A DNA stretch of 64,000 nt from Novosphingobium sp. (GTDB lineage: Bacteria > Pseudomonadota > Alphaproteobacteria > Sphingomonadales > Sphingomonadaceae), in the NCBI RefSeq assembly GCF_039595395.1, contig NZ_JBCNLP010000001.1:3410001-3474000 (forward strand), written 5' to 3'. A model generated the notes under the pieces. That model saw nothing but the letters and a program-made list of their open reading frames with translations, searched no databases and was not told the DNA's origin. Made by a program: the position numbers and the translations under genes. Every line of letters begins with the position of its first letter. Positions within the stretch are counted from its first letter, which is position 1. Of this stretch, positions 1 through 8,786 are shown piece by piece.

Positions 1-371
1 CCCTGCATCTTGCCCGCCAGAAAACTGAACGAGGCATTCTGGAAGGCATTGTTCATCATGCCCATCATGATGAGGCCCGGCGCGACGAAGCTGGCGAAGT
101 TAACGCCCAGCACCATGCGGTTGCCGCGCCCCATCGCCACGGTGAAGATCACCAGAAAAAGCAGCGTGGTGACCGCTGGTGCCCAGATTGTCTGCGTATG
201 CACCTTTAAAAACCGGCGAACCTCCTTCATATAGAGGGTCCACAAGCCCAGGCGGTTGACGCCATGGATGATCGGCACACCCTGCGGCGGGAAACCGCGC
301 GGCAACAGGGCAGGTTTGGCATGCGGCGCCCCAAGGGCGTTTTCAGCGGCAAAGCGGGGTTGATCGGCCAT
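1..371 (-). CDS. ABC-2 type transporter permease, N-terminal part (truncated by window edge)
   Basis: The minus strand reads from an ATG at 369-371 to the window edge, giving the first 123 residues of a longer protein. After a cytoplasmic N-terminus containing LWTLYMKEVRRFLK comes a first membrane helix (about residues 62-80, VTTLLFLVIFTVAMG), then GLIMMGMMNNAFQNASF and the start of a second membrane segment. This pattern, an amphipathic helix before TM1 and a GLIMM-type second helix, is typical of ABC-2 permeases of the YadH/NodJ kind, which work with a separate ATPase to export lipids, polysaccharides or drugs. The partner ATPase should lie outside the window. The substrate cannot be told. 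Confidence 0.8.
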   Translation of the reverse strand, partial: MADQPRFAAENALGAPHAKPALLPRGFPPQGVPIIHGVNRLGLWTLYMKEVRRFLKVHTQTIWAPAVTTLLFLVIFTVAMGRGNRMVLGVNFASFVAPGLIMMGMMNNAFQNASFSFLAGKMQ

Positions 372-446
372 GGCTAGGCGACTATCGGGGTCTTTCGCGG
401 CTGGCAAGCGCCTGCTTGTCACCCACACTCGAATTTCGGACAATCG

Positions 447-1151
447 ATGAGCTGGACCGACGAACGCATCGACAAATTGACCCGCATGTGGGAGGGCGGC
501 TCCACCGCCTCCCAGATCGCGGAAGAACTGGGCGGAGTGAGCCGCAATGCCGTGATCGGCAAGGCGCACCGCCTGGGACTGAAGGCACGCCCTTCGCCCG
601 TGAAGGCCAATGAGCGGTCGGACGACACGCCCGCCACCCCGCCGCCGCCCCGCGCGCCGCGCCCGGTGGAAGCTGCTCCGGCGGCTGCCCCCGTCCCCGC
701 TCCGCCGCCCCCGCCGCGCGCCGCAGCCCCTGCGCCGCGCCCGGCTCCGGCTGCGCCCCCGCCGCCTCCGGCTGCTGCAGCGGCCTCTGCCGATACGCCC
801 GCTGCCGCGCCTTCGCCGCGCATTGTGTCGGTCGGCCCCGGCGGCTTCCTGCGCCAGGGCCCCGGCGATCAGCAGGCTCCGATTCCGCCGGCCCCGCCGC
901 GCCGTCTGGTGCCCGCCAAACCCAGCGCCGAGATCGCTGACAAGACCAGCCTGCTGGACCTCAACGATCGCATCTGCCGCTGGCCGATGGGCCACCCCGG
1001 CGAGCCCGACTTCCACTTCTGCGGTGACAAGGTGAACCCCGGTTTCCCTTACTGCGTCGAACATTGCGGCCGCGCCTATCAGGCTCAGCTGCCGCGCGGC
1101 GCGCGCCGTCCCCCTCCGCCGCTGCCTTTCGGCGGTCCCCGCCTGCGCTAA
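447..1151 (+). CDS. gcrA: GcrA cell-cycle regulator
   Basis: GcrA is an alphaproteobacterial sigma70 cofactor that binds promoters carrying CcrM-methylated GANTC sites and drives cell-cycle genes. The N-terminus (MSWTDERIDKLTRMWEGG...) is the diagnostic helix-turn-helix, residues 1-45. It is followed by a long proline/alanine-rich linker (about 60-160) and a conserved C-terminal sigma2-binding module (about 175-212) with Cys177, Cys192, Cys203 and Cys207. At 234 residues it is longer than the Caulobacter protein (about 170) because of the low-complexity linker. It is a single gene with its own terminator downstream and lies divergent from the ABC permease. Confidence 0.96.
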   Translation: MSWTDERIDKLTRMWEGGSTASQIAEELGGVSRNAVIGKAHRLGLKARPSPVKANERSDDTPATPPPPRAPRPVEAAPAAAPVPAPPPPPRAAAPAPRPAPAAPPPPPAAAAASADTPAAAPSPRIVSVGPGGFLRQGPGDQQAPIPPAPPRRLVPAKPSAEIADKTSLLDLNDRICRWPMGHPGEPDFHFCGDKVNPGFPYCVEHCGRAYQAQLPRGARRPPPPLPFGGPRLR

Positions 1152-1192
1152 GCAGATTGGGGCCCGACCGGGCACAGTTCTGATACAATCCG

Positions 1193-1227
1193 ACGCGCGG
1201 TAGCCGGTTGCGGCCTACCGCGCGTTT
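1193..1227 (+). terminator. Rho-independent terminator after gcrA
   Basis: A perfect 10-bp stem CGCGCGGTAG / CTACCGCGCG (1193-1202 with 1214-1223) is followed by TTTT. It sits 42 bases after the gcrA stop codon and before the next gene. Confidence 0.75.
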
Positions 1228-1242
1228 TGCGATTGCCATGGG

Positions 1243-2931
1243 ATGATTCGTTCGAGCCCTTTTGCTGCACGCATGGAGCGATGGCTGCCCATCGCAACCC
1301 CGGCGGTGTTGACCGCCATGCTGCTGACCGGGCTGATGCTTCCGCTCTACAGCGATGAAGTGGGCTGGCGCCTCCAGGAACGCGCCGGTCTTGACGGGGT
1401 GGACAAGCTCTATTCCGTACAATGCGGCCTCAACACGCTGGCCGTGCCACCATGGTTCATGATGCCGGTGCGCTGGTATTCGGCGCTGTTCAACAGCGCC
1501 TGGCCCACGCCTTTCGCGGTGCGCCTGTCGGGCGTGACCTATGCGCTGGTTTGGACGGTCATGCTGCTGGCGCTGATCCGGCGCCTGACAGCCGACGGAC
1601 AGAGGCGTGGCCAGCTCACCACGCTGGCCTGCGGATTGATGGGACTTGGCCTGATGCCATGGCTGATGGTGTGGAGCCGCCCCGAACAGCCGATCATCCT
1701 CTCGGCCACCGCGGCCCTGCTGATCGCCACGGGTCCGGCGCGCGGGGATGGTCCACGCCTCTGGGCGCCGGTCGCGATCCTGATGCTGGGCATCGTCGCG
1801 CTTTCCTATCATTTCAAGGCGCTGATCCTGATCCCGCTGTTCCTTGCGGCGATGATCCTCGCCTCCCCCCAGCGCCGTGCCTGGCCGGTGCCGGGCCTGT
1901 GCGTGGTGGCTTTGGTGAGTGCCGCGACGGTATCCGCCCATTACTGGTTCGCGCGCTTCGCCTGCCCCGGAGACCCGGTGCAGGCCGCCGAGCATGCCAG
2001 CCAGAGTCTCGGGCTGAGCATGCTGGCTCATCACGGCGGAGCGCCCGGCTGGATGATGGCACCGCTGCGCCTGATCGCCAATTACCAGATGCCGGTCTAT
2101 GTCGCCCAGGCCGCCCCCGACATCACCCCGATGTCGAACTGGCTGCTGCCCCATCTGGTGAGCAAGGCCACGCAGATCGGCTGGACGATTGCGCTCAACC
2201 TCCTGTGGCTGGTCGGCTTCGTTCTGATGGCGTGGGCCTTGGTGGCCGCGCTGTGGCAACGCCGCCTCGATCGCTCCATGCTGCTGGCCGGGGTCACGCT
2301 GGCCTGCGCCTCGGCATGGTGCATGTCGCAAATCGTGCGCAACATTTATGAGGCGTCCTTCATCCTCCCCCTGCTGGCCCTGAGCTTCGTGCTTGCCCTG
2401 TCGGGCCCCCTGTCGCCGAAACTGGCACGCGCCCTGGGCCGGGTGGCACCCACCACCGGGCTGGCTCTGCCGATCAGCGCCCTGGCCATTCTGGGTCTTT
2501 ACGGCCCCTCGCTGGCCGCGACGACGGGCCAGGCCGGCTATCTGCCGGGCCAGACCTATTCAGTGGGTCTGGGCCCATATTCAGCGCTGCGCCAGACCAT
2601 CCTGCAGGCAGCGGCGGCCTGCAGCATCACGCCAGAGCGCCATCCCGCCAGACTGCTCATCGACGATGTCACCTATTTCACCTTCATGGATACGCCCTTG
2701 CCCGACCACAAGACCGCAGTGCTGGACCCGCGCTGGAGCGGCGTCCTGACAGATCCGCTTGCCTATCTGCGCCGTCGCGGCTCCTCGGGCGTTGTCGTCG
2801 GCTGCGCTGCCCTGCCCGCATCCTTGCGTCAAAAGGCCCATGCCGTGGGCGGCATCTGTTGCATCAGCCCGGATCAATGGGAAAAACCGACGCCTGCTGC
2901 CGCCCGGAACGGGAGCCAGCCGACCCCATGA
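1243..2931 (+). CDS. Polytopic membrane protein, GT-C glycosyltransferase-like (copy 1 of a tandem pair)
   Basis: This 562-residue protein has about eleven hydrophobic segments and ends in a non-membrane domain (about 450-562). After the first membrane helix it carries the acidic motif YSDEVGWRLQERA (about residues 36-48). A DE or ED pair in the first extracytoplasmic loop is a hallmark of GT-C enzymes that move sugars from lipid carriers, hence the tentative call; no family was recognised with certainty. The C-terminal part contains LLIDDVTYFTFM and the cysteines GGICCI. Its stop overlaps the start of the next gene (ATGA at 2928-2931), and that gene is a clear paralogue, so the two are translationally coupled. 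Confidence 0.6.
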   Translation: MIRSSPFAARMERWLPIATPAVLTAMLLTGLMLPLYSDEVGWRLQERAGLDGVDKLYSVQCGLNTLAVPPWFMMPVRWYSALFNSAWPTPFAVRLSGVTYALVWTVMLLALIRRLTADGQRRGQLTTLACGLMGLGLMPWLMVWSRPEQPIILSATAALLIATGPARGDGPRLWAPVAILMLGIVALSYHFKALILIPLFLAAMILASPQRRAWPVPGLCVVALVSAATVSAHYWFARFACPGDPVQAAEHASQSLGLSMLAHHGGAPGWMMAPLRLIANYQMPVYVAQAAPDITPMSNWLLPHLVSKATQIGWTIALNLLWLVGFVLMAWALVAALWQRRLDRSMLLAGVTLACASAWCMSQIVRNIYEASFILPLLALSFVLALSGPLSPKLARALGRVAPTTGLALPISALAILGLYGPSLAATTGQAGYLPGQTYSVGLGPYSALRQTILQAAAACSITPERHPARLLIDDVTYFTFMDTPLPDHKTAVLDPRWSGVLTDPLAYLRRRGSSGVVVGCAALPASLRQKAHAVGGICCISPDQWEKPTPAAARNGSQPTP

Positions 2932-4655
2932 CGGACGCTGACGACAAAACCCCGCCCACCTATCTTCGCCTGTTCCATATGCTGCGCCATGGCGTGGTGG
3001 CCTCGCTGGTGCTGGGCCTGCTGGGCGGGCTGTTGCTGCCGCTCTACACCGATGAAGTGGGCTGGCGCCTGCAGGAGCGCGCCTGGATCGACGGGATCGA
3101 CAAGCTCTATTCCGATCAATGCGGCCCCAACACGCTGACCATGCCCCCCTTCTTCATGTGGCCGGTGCGCTGGTATTCGGGCTTCTTCAACCTGCATTTC
3201 GCCCAGCCCTATTGGGTGCGCATTTCAGGCGTGCTCTATGCCTGCCTCTGGCTCTATCTGCTGCTGGCGCTGATCCGCCGCATCGCGCGCAACCGTACCG
3301 AAAGGCATATGATCGCGATCATCGCCTGCACGCTGATCGGTCTGGGCTGCACCCCGCTGCTGCTGGTCTGGAGCCGCCCGGAGCAGCCAATCATGCTGGC
3401 GCTGACCCTCACCCTGCTGATCGCCAGCAACGCCTGGCAGGCGCCCGGTAATCGTTTCGCGCCCTTCACAGGAATCGCCTATTCCACCGCATCGACCGCG
3501 CCGGAGATTGCCTGGCTGCGCTCGCTGAGCATTGCCGCGCTGGCGATGATCGCGCTGAGCTATCATTTCAAGGCGCTGATCACCATGCCGGTCTTCGCCG
3601 CCGCCATCCTGATGGCCAGCCGTGGCCCACGCGCCCTGCTGCCCCGCGCGGCCGCACTGGCGCTGCTGGTGGCCGCGGCCCTGGCCGCGATGCATTACTG
3701 GAGCGCGCGGCTCGCCTGCCCGCTCGACCCGCTGATCAACCGCGAGTTCAACCGCCAGAACCTCGGCGCGCAGATCGCCAACAATGCCACGGCGGGCAGC
3801 GGCGGGCTGTTCAATCTGGTGTGGAGCGTGCTCTCCAACCTGCGCTTCGATGCCTATATCGATGCGGCCGCGCCTCAGGTCTTTCCGATGTCGCGCTGGC
3901 TGGTCGCGGGCCGGGTCAGCGCCGACGAGATGCAGGGCTGGCGCGGCGGCATGACCGTGATCTGGGCGCTGGCGGGCGCCGCCGGGCTCACCGCCGCGCT
4001 GGCCGCGCTGTGGCAGCAGGGGCGGCGCAAGGTGCTGGCCTGCGACGCGGCCATGGCGCTGATCCTGCTGGGCGTGGCAGCCATGTGGTGCGCCAGCCAG
4101 TTCGTGCGCCATGATTACGAGGTCTCTTTCGAGCTGCCGCTGCTGATCCTGGCCATCGTCATGGGGCTGGCCTCGCCCCATGGGCTCGACCGCCTGAAGC
4201 GCGCGCTGCCGGTGCTGGCCATGGCGCTGGGGCCGCTGATGATCCTGTCGCTGGTGCTGGTGGCCGGGCTCTATGGGCCGCCGATGGTCGATGCGCTGGG
4301 TTCCCCCGCCTATCTGCCGCAGCAGCCCTATTCGGTGCCGCTGCTGGCGCGGGAGCGTTCGAACGCCGACATTCTGGGCGCGGCGGGGCGCTGCGGCCTG
4401 TCTCCGGCGCGGCCGGCGCGCAATCTGCTGATCGATGACGTCACCTATTTCACCTTCATGGGCAGCCACACGCCCCAGCATTATCTGGGCGTGCTGCCGC
4501 TGCGCACGCGCGGTTCAATCGAGGACCCGCTGCTCTATCTCGACAAGCGCCATTCCTCGGGGATCGTGATGGGCTGCCACAAGCTGCCCGAGGAGCTGCG
4601 GGACCGCGCGCGGCGGCAAGGTTCCTTCTGCTGCCTTGCCCCACCAGATTGGTAA
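2928..4655 (+). CDS. Polytopic membrane protein, GT-C glycosyltransferase-like (copy 2 of a tandem pair)
   Basis: This 575-residue protein shares with its upstream neighbour the blocks YTDEVGWRLQERAW, DKLYS.QCG.NTL, MPVRWYS/WPVRWYS, VWSRPEQPI, ALSYHFKALI and LLIDDVTYFTFM in the same order. It is therefore a tandem duplicate that has diverged, with longer loops. The start at 2928 is chosen because it overlaps the preceding stop (ATGA) and yields MTDADDK; an in-frame ATG at 2859 would overlap copy 1 by 73 bases. The DE motif after the first helix suggests sugar transfer from a polyprenyl carrier at the periplasmic face, for example in exopolysaccharide or lipid modification. This is inference only. 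Confidence 0.6.
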   Translation: MTDADDKTPPTYLRLFHMLRHGVVASLVLGLLGGLLLPLYTDEVGWRLQERAWIDGIDKLYSDQCGPNTLTMPPFFMWPVRWYSGFFNLHFAQPYWVRISGVLYACLWLYLLLALIRRIARNRTERHMIAIIACTLIGLGCTPLLLVWSRPEQPIMLALTLTLLIASNAWQAPGNRFAPFTGIAYSTASTAPEIAWLRSLSIAALAMIALSYHFKALITMPVFAAAILMASRGPRALLPRAAALALLVAAALAAMHYWSARLACPLDPLINREFNRQNLGAQIANNATAGSGGLFNLVWSVLSNLRFDAYIDAAAPQVFPMSRWLVAGRVSADEMQGWRGGMTVIWALAGAAGLTAALAALWQQGRRKVLACDAAMALILLGVAAMWCASQFVRHDYEVSFELPLLILAIVMGLASPHGLDRLKRALPVLAMALGPLMILSLVLVAGLYGPPMVDALGSPAYLPQQPYSVPLLARERSNADILGAAGRCGLSPARPARNLLIDDVTYFTFMGSHTPQHYLGVLPLRTRGSIEDPLLYLDKRHSSGIVMGCHKLPEELRDRARRQGSFCCLAPPDW

Positions 4656-4736
4656 AAGCGCGGATGGGGCTTAAGGTCTAATGATACCGCAGCCATTAAC
4701 ACCTTAAAAACCATCCCCTGCTACTGTTCTGCTGTC

Positions 4737-5879
4737 ATGAGCGACCAAGATTCCTCCCTGCCGCGCCGCCCCGCCAAGGGCCTGCTGGACTGGTTCGGCT
4801 TTGCCGGGCCCAGCGATGTTAACCATGATGTGGATGCCTCTGGCACGCCCTTCGTGCCCACCACGCCACATCAGATCGCCCGGCAGCAATTGCTGGATGA
4901 TATCGCCAATTTCCTGCAGGTGCATGATCTGGAGGTCAGCGGCTTCACCCTCTCGGTGGCGCATGATTATCTGGTGGGCGGCAACCGCCGCGTCACCCGC
5001 GCCATCGACGAGCAGATCCAGGCGAGCGAGCCGGTCACCCTGCCCTGGCTGCGCAAGGCCGCCGCAGATCCCGGCCACAACCAGAATGAGGCGATGCATC
5101 GCCTGATGAAGCGGCTGGAAACCGACATCGAGGATTTCGGCAAGGTCACCAGCGAAGCCTCAAGCGCCACCAATCACTACAATGAGGCGCTGGCCGCCCA
5201 TGTCCACGATCTGGATCAGGCCCCCGACGGGCAGATCGGCGTGGATGAGCTGCTCGACCTGGCCCGCGCCATGCTCGACCGCACGCGCAGCCTCGAAGAG
5301 GATATGGCCCGCAGCGCCGAGCAGACCCGCGTGCTGCGCAACAATCTGGAACAGGCGCGCCGCAACGCCGATCACGATCACCTGACCGGCCTGCCCAACC
5401 GCCGCGCCTTCGAGGCCCGCTTCGACGCCGAATATGCCTCGGCCAAGGCGCGCGGCGAGCATCTGTGCGTCGCCTTCTGCGACATCGACTTCTTCAAGCG
5501 CATCAACGACACCCATGGCCATGACGCGGGCGACCGTGTGCTGAAGGTGGTGGCCGAAACGCTGGCCCGCATGTCGGACGACCGCTGCCATGTGGCCCGC
5601 CACGGCGGCGAGGAGTTCGTGGTGCTGCTGCGCGGCCGCTCGCTGCATGAGGCCTGGGAGATGCTGGACGACACGCGCCACCGCATGGCGGAGCGCAAGC
5701 TGGTCAACCGCGCCACCGAAACGCCGTTCGGACAGGTGACCTTTTCGGCGGGGATCGCCGATGTCTTCGGCTCCGAAGATCCGCGCGAATCGCTGCGCGC
5801 CGCCGACAAGGCGCTCTACAAGGCCAAGGAATCGGGCCGCAACAAGGTCGTCGTCGCCGACAAGACCATGCTGGGCTGA
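4737..5879 (+). CDS. GGDEF-domain diguanylate cyclase
   Basis: The 380-residue soluble protein makes the second messenger cyclic di-GMP from two GTP. The C-terminal GGDEF domain (about 205-372) has the active-site GGEEF at residues 290-294, the metal site FCDIDFFKRIND and the entry motif DHLTGLPNRRAFE. The N-terminal half (about 20-200) is helical, with a coiled-coil stretch just before the GGDEF domain, and has no membrane segment. An RMSD sequence lies eight residues before GGEEF, whereas the inhibitory I-site RxxD normally lies five before, so product inhibition may be absent. The gene stands alone and is followed by a palindromic repeat. Confidence 0.9.
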   Translation: MSDQDSSLPRRPAKGLLDWFGFAGPSDVNHDVDASGTPFVPTTPHQIARQQLLDDIANFLQVHDLEVSGFTLSVAHDYLVGGNRRVTRAIDEQIQASEPVTLPWLRKAAADPGHNQNEAMHRLMKRLETDIEDFGKVTSEASSATNHYNEALAAHVHDLDQAPDGQIGVDELLDLARAMLDRTRSLEEDMARSAEQTRVLRNNLEQARRNADHDHLTGLPNRRAFEARFDAEYASAKARGEHLCVAFCDIDFFKRINDTHGHDAGDRVLKVVAETLARMSDDRCHVARHGGEEFVVLLRGRSLHEAWEMLDDTRHRMAERKLVNRATETPFGQVTFSAGIADVFGSEDPRESLRAADKALYKAKESGRNKVVVADKTMLG

Positions 5880-5884
5880 ATTTT

Positions 5885-5986
5885 AGAGCATCGTGCGAAA
5901 AAGTGGGAACCGGTTTTTTCGCGACAACGATGCGACAACAAAAACCCGGAGCATCATGCGTGATTCTTACATCACGCATGATGCTC
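5885..5986. repeat. Alphaproteobacterial palindromic intergenic repeat
   Basis: The element has two hairpin halves. The first (5885-5934) is an imperfect palindrome, GCATCGTGCGAAAAA opposite TTTTTTCGCGACAACGATGC. The second is a perfect 15-bp inverted repeat, GAGCATCATGCGTGA at 5949-5963 and its complement at 5972-5986, around an 8-base loop. From general knowledge, AGAGCATCGTGCGAAAA-type palindromes are widely scattered between genes in Rhizobiales and relatives. Only one copy was seen in this window. Confidence 0.75.
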
Positions 5987-5994
5987 TGAACGAA

Positions 5995-6032
5995 AATGCC
6001 GGCCTGTCCCTTCAGAAGGGCTGGCCGGCATT
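5995..6032 (-). terminator. Terminator of the small minus-strand gene at 6063-6308
   Basis: AATGCCGGCC at 5995-6004 pairs with GGCCGGCATT at 6023-6032, with an inner CCCTT/AAGGG stem. Read on the minus strand the hairpin is followed by TTTTCG, as expected for transcription arriving from 6063. Confidence 0.65.
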
Positions 6033-6062
6033 CTCGGTCTTGGGCGCCGGGCGCCTCAGATC

Positions 6063-6308
6063 TTAGCTGTTCTGCGAATCATCGTCATTGGCGGACTGAT
6101 CGGTCCAGGAATCATCGCTGCTCGCCTGATCGGTTTCGGGCTGCGCTTCCTCATTGTCGAAATGCTCCTTCACCGCTTTCACGCCCTCGAAACCGGCGAT
6201 CGCGGCAGCACCCTTGGCCAGAATTCCGGCATCGGGATCAACAGCTTCCAGCGCCTTGTCGGCAGCGAAAGCACCAGCGGCCTCTTCCAGGAAATCCTTG
6301 ATACCCAT
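6063..6308 (-). CDS. Small acidic hypothetical protein
   Basis: This 81-residue protein is unrecognised. It starts MGIKDFLEEAAGAFAADKAL, has an Ala/Gly-rich middle that could form a short amphipathic or membrane-associated helix (about 25-45), and ends in a disordered tail rich in Asp, Ser and Gln. Start choice: an ATG four codons upstream exists (6320), but GGAGAG lies 6 bases before the ATG at 6308 and inside that longer reading, so 6308 is the ribosome-preferred start. It is monocistronic, with its own terminator and an AT-loop hairpin upstream. Confidence 0.7.
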   Translation of the reverse strand: MGIKDFLEEAAGAFAADKALEAVDPDAGILAKGAAAIAGFEGVKAVKEHFDNEEAQPETDQASSDDSWTDQSANDDDSQNS

Positions 6309-6349
6309 CGAACTCTCCATCGCCGGAGGCGTGAGACAGCGGTGCGTCC

Positions 6350-6380
6350 GGCGGTCTTTATATATATTTTATAGACCGCC
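6350..6380. promoter_or_regulatory. Hairpin with all-AT loop upstream of the 6063-6308 gene
   Basis: GGCGGTCT (6350-6357) and AGACCGCC (6373-6380) form a perfect 8-bp inverted repeat around a 15-base loop made only of A and T, about 40 bases upstream of the gene. It could be an operator overlapping an AT-rich promoter or the 5' hairpin of the mRNA. The function is not shown. Confidence 0.4.
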
Positions 6381-6415
6381 CCGGCACGTAAATTCTGATC
6401 AAGCAGCAGACAAGC

Positions 6416-6453
6416 AAAAAGGGCCCGCCGGACGAACCGGCGAGCCCCTTTTT
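6416..6453 (-). terminator. Terminator of pnp (may act in both directions)
   Basis: AAAAAGGGCCCGCCGG is mirrored by CCGGCGAGCCCCTTTTT around an ACGAA loop, 22 bases beyond the pnp stop codon. It has U-tracts on both strands, so it would also stop transcripts coming from the other side. Confidence 0.85.
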
Positions 6454-6474
6454 AGCTCAGCGCTGTAACGCCGA

Positions 6475-8773
6475 TCAGTCGTCCGACTTCAGGAAAGCCG
6501 GCATGTGATCGGGGTTGCCGCCCTCGCGGTCGCCACGGCCTTCGCGGCGCGGGCCACGATCGCCACCACGGCCACGGTCGCCGCCGCCGCGCGGACCACG
6601 GCGGTCGCCGCGATCGCCACGGTCAGGACGGTCGCCGCGCGGTTCGCGGGGCTCGCGAGCGGGACGGGTGTCCTCCAGCTCGCCACCGGTCTCCTGATCG
6701 ACGACGCGCATCGACAGGCGCACCTTGCCGCGCTGGTCGATCTCGAGGACCTTCACGAAGACCTCCTGACCTTCCTTCACGACGTCGGTGGGCTTTTCGA
6801 CGCGCTCGTTCTTCATTTCCGACACGTGGACGAGACCGTCCTTGCCGCCCATGAAGTTCACGAAAGCGCCGAAGTCGACGATGTTGACAACCTTGCCCTT
6901 GTAGATCTTGCCGACTTCGGCTTCCTCGACGATGCCCAGGATCCAGACCTTGGCGGCCTCGATCTGCGCCACGTCCGACGAAGAAATCTTGATGATGCCC
7001 TCATCGTCGATGTCGACCTTGGCGCCGGTCTGCGCGACGATCTCGCGGATCACCTTGCCGCCGGTGCCGATCACGTCACGGATCTTCGACTTGTCGATGC
7101 TGATGGTCTCGATGCGCGGGGCGTGGGCCGACAGCTCGGTGCGGGCTTCGCCCAGAGCCTTGAGCATCTCGCCCAGGATGTGCGCGCGGCCTTCCTTGGC
7201 CTGGTCCAGCGCCTGCTTCATGATGGCTTCGGTGATACCGGCCACCTTGATGTCCATCTGCATCGTGGTGATGCCCTCGGACGTGCCGGCCACCTTGAAG
7301 TCCATGTCACCCAGGTGATCTTCGTCACCCAGAATGTCGGACAGCACGGTGAAGTCCTTGCCTTCCAGGATCAGACCCATGGCGATGCCCGACACGGGGC
7401 GCACCAGCGGCACGCCGGCGTCCATCATCGAGAGCGAACCGCCGCAGACGGTGGCCATCGAGGAGGAACCGTTCGACTCGGTGATGTCCGAGAGAACGCG
7501 GATCGTGTAGGGGAAGTCTTCCTTCGAAGGCAGCACGGGGTGCAGCGCACGCCAGGCCAGCTTGCCATGGCCGACTTCACGACGACCCGGAGCGCCGAAG
7601 CGACCCACTTCACCCACCGAATAGGGGGGGAAGTTGTAGTGCAGCATGAAGTTCGAATACGACAGGCCGTCGAGGCCGTCGATCATCTGCTCGGCGTCCT
7701 TGGTGCCCAGCGTGGTGGTGCAGATCGACTGCGTCTCGCCACGCGTGAACAGCGCCGAACCATGGGTGCGGGGCAGGAAACCGACCATCGATTCGATGGG
7801 ACGGATCTGGGTGGTGGTGCGGCCGTCGATGCGCATGCCGTCCTTCAGGATGGCGCCGCGCACGATTTCGGCTTCCAGCTTCTTGGTCAGCTTGATCGCG
7901 GTCATGATCGTCTGGCCATCGGCTTCGGCGTACTTGGCCTTCACCTTGTCACGCAGGGCGTTCAGCGCGTTCGAGCGGGCCGACTTGTCGGTCAGCTTGT
8001 AGGCCGCGGTGATGTCCTTGCCGATCAGCTTCTTGATCTCGGCCTTCAGGGCGGCGTTGCCGTCCTGCGACTTGACTTCCCAAGGCTCCTTGGCGGCCTT
8101 CTCGGCCAGATCGATGATGCCGTTGATGACCTTGCGGATCTCGGCATGCGCGAACTGCACGGCGCCCAGCATGGTCTCTTCCGAAAGCTCCTTGGCTTCC
8201 GATTCCACCATCATCACGGCATTGCCGGTGGCGGCGACGACCAGATCCAGCTCGCCTTCGGCAACCTGCGACATCGACGGGTTGAGGCTGTACTCGCCAT
8301 CCTTGTAGCCGACGCGGGCAGCGCCGATCGGGCCCATGAAGGGCAGACCCGAGATGGTCAGCGCAGCCGAGGCCGCGATCATCGCGACGATATCGGGCTC
8401 GCTCTCGCCGTCATAGCTCAGCACCTGAGCGATGACGTTGATCTCGTTGTAGAAACCTTCGGGGAACAGCGGGCGGACCGGACGGTCGATCAGGCGGGAA
8501 ACCAGCGTTTCCTTTTCCGTCGCGCCGCGCTCGCGCTTGAAGAAGCCACCCGGAATACGACCGGCAGCCGAGAACTTTTCCTGATAGTGAACGGTGAGCG
8601 GGAAGAAGTCCTGCCCTTCCTTCACCGACTTGGCGGCGGTCACGGCGCAGAGCACCACGGTCTCGCCATAAGGTGGCCAGCACGGCGCCATTGGCCTGAC
8701 GGGCCACACGGCCGGTTTCGAGGGTGAGGGTCTTTCCGCCCCACTCCAGCGATACGGTTTTCACGTCGAACAT
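6475..8773 (-). CDS. pnp: Polyribonucleotide nucleotidyltransferase (PNPase), reading frame broken by a 1-base insertion
   Basis: PNPase degrades RNA 3' to 5' using phosphate. The reading starts at the ATG 8771-8773 (MFDVKTVSLEWGGKTLTLE) and runs 34 codons in one frame to ANGAVLAT. It continues from YGETVVLCAVTAAK in another frame to the stop at 6475. An extra A/T pair at 8670-8671 separates them; without it the product is a normal 765-residue PNPase. Both RNase PH domains, the KH domain (IRDVIGTGGKVIREI), the S1 domain and an Arg/Gly/Asp-rich tail are intact. The gene follows rpsO, as is usual. A real null would be unusual for this gene, so a base error is the likelier cause. Confidence 0.93.
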
Positions 8774-8786
8774 TCTTTTTCCTTCG

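Noticed and set aside
8670..8671. Programmed frameshifting in pnp
   Set aside because: No slippery sequence, stop-codon context or stimulatory hairpin is visible at the shift site, and other indels in the window point to base errors.
6505..8727. Long plus-strand open frame (740 codons) opposite pnp
   Set aside because: It is antisense to a gene with clear PNPase motifs; its His/Asp/Gly-rich product is what GC-rich antisense frames typically give, and it has no ribosome-binding site.
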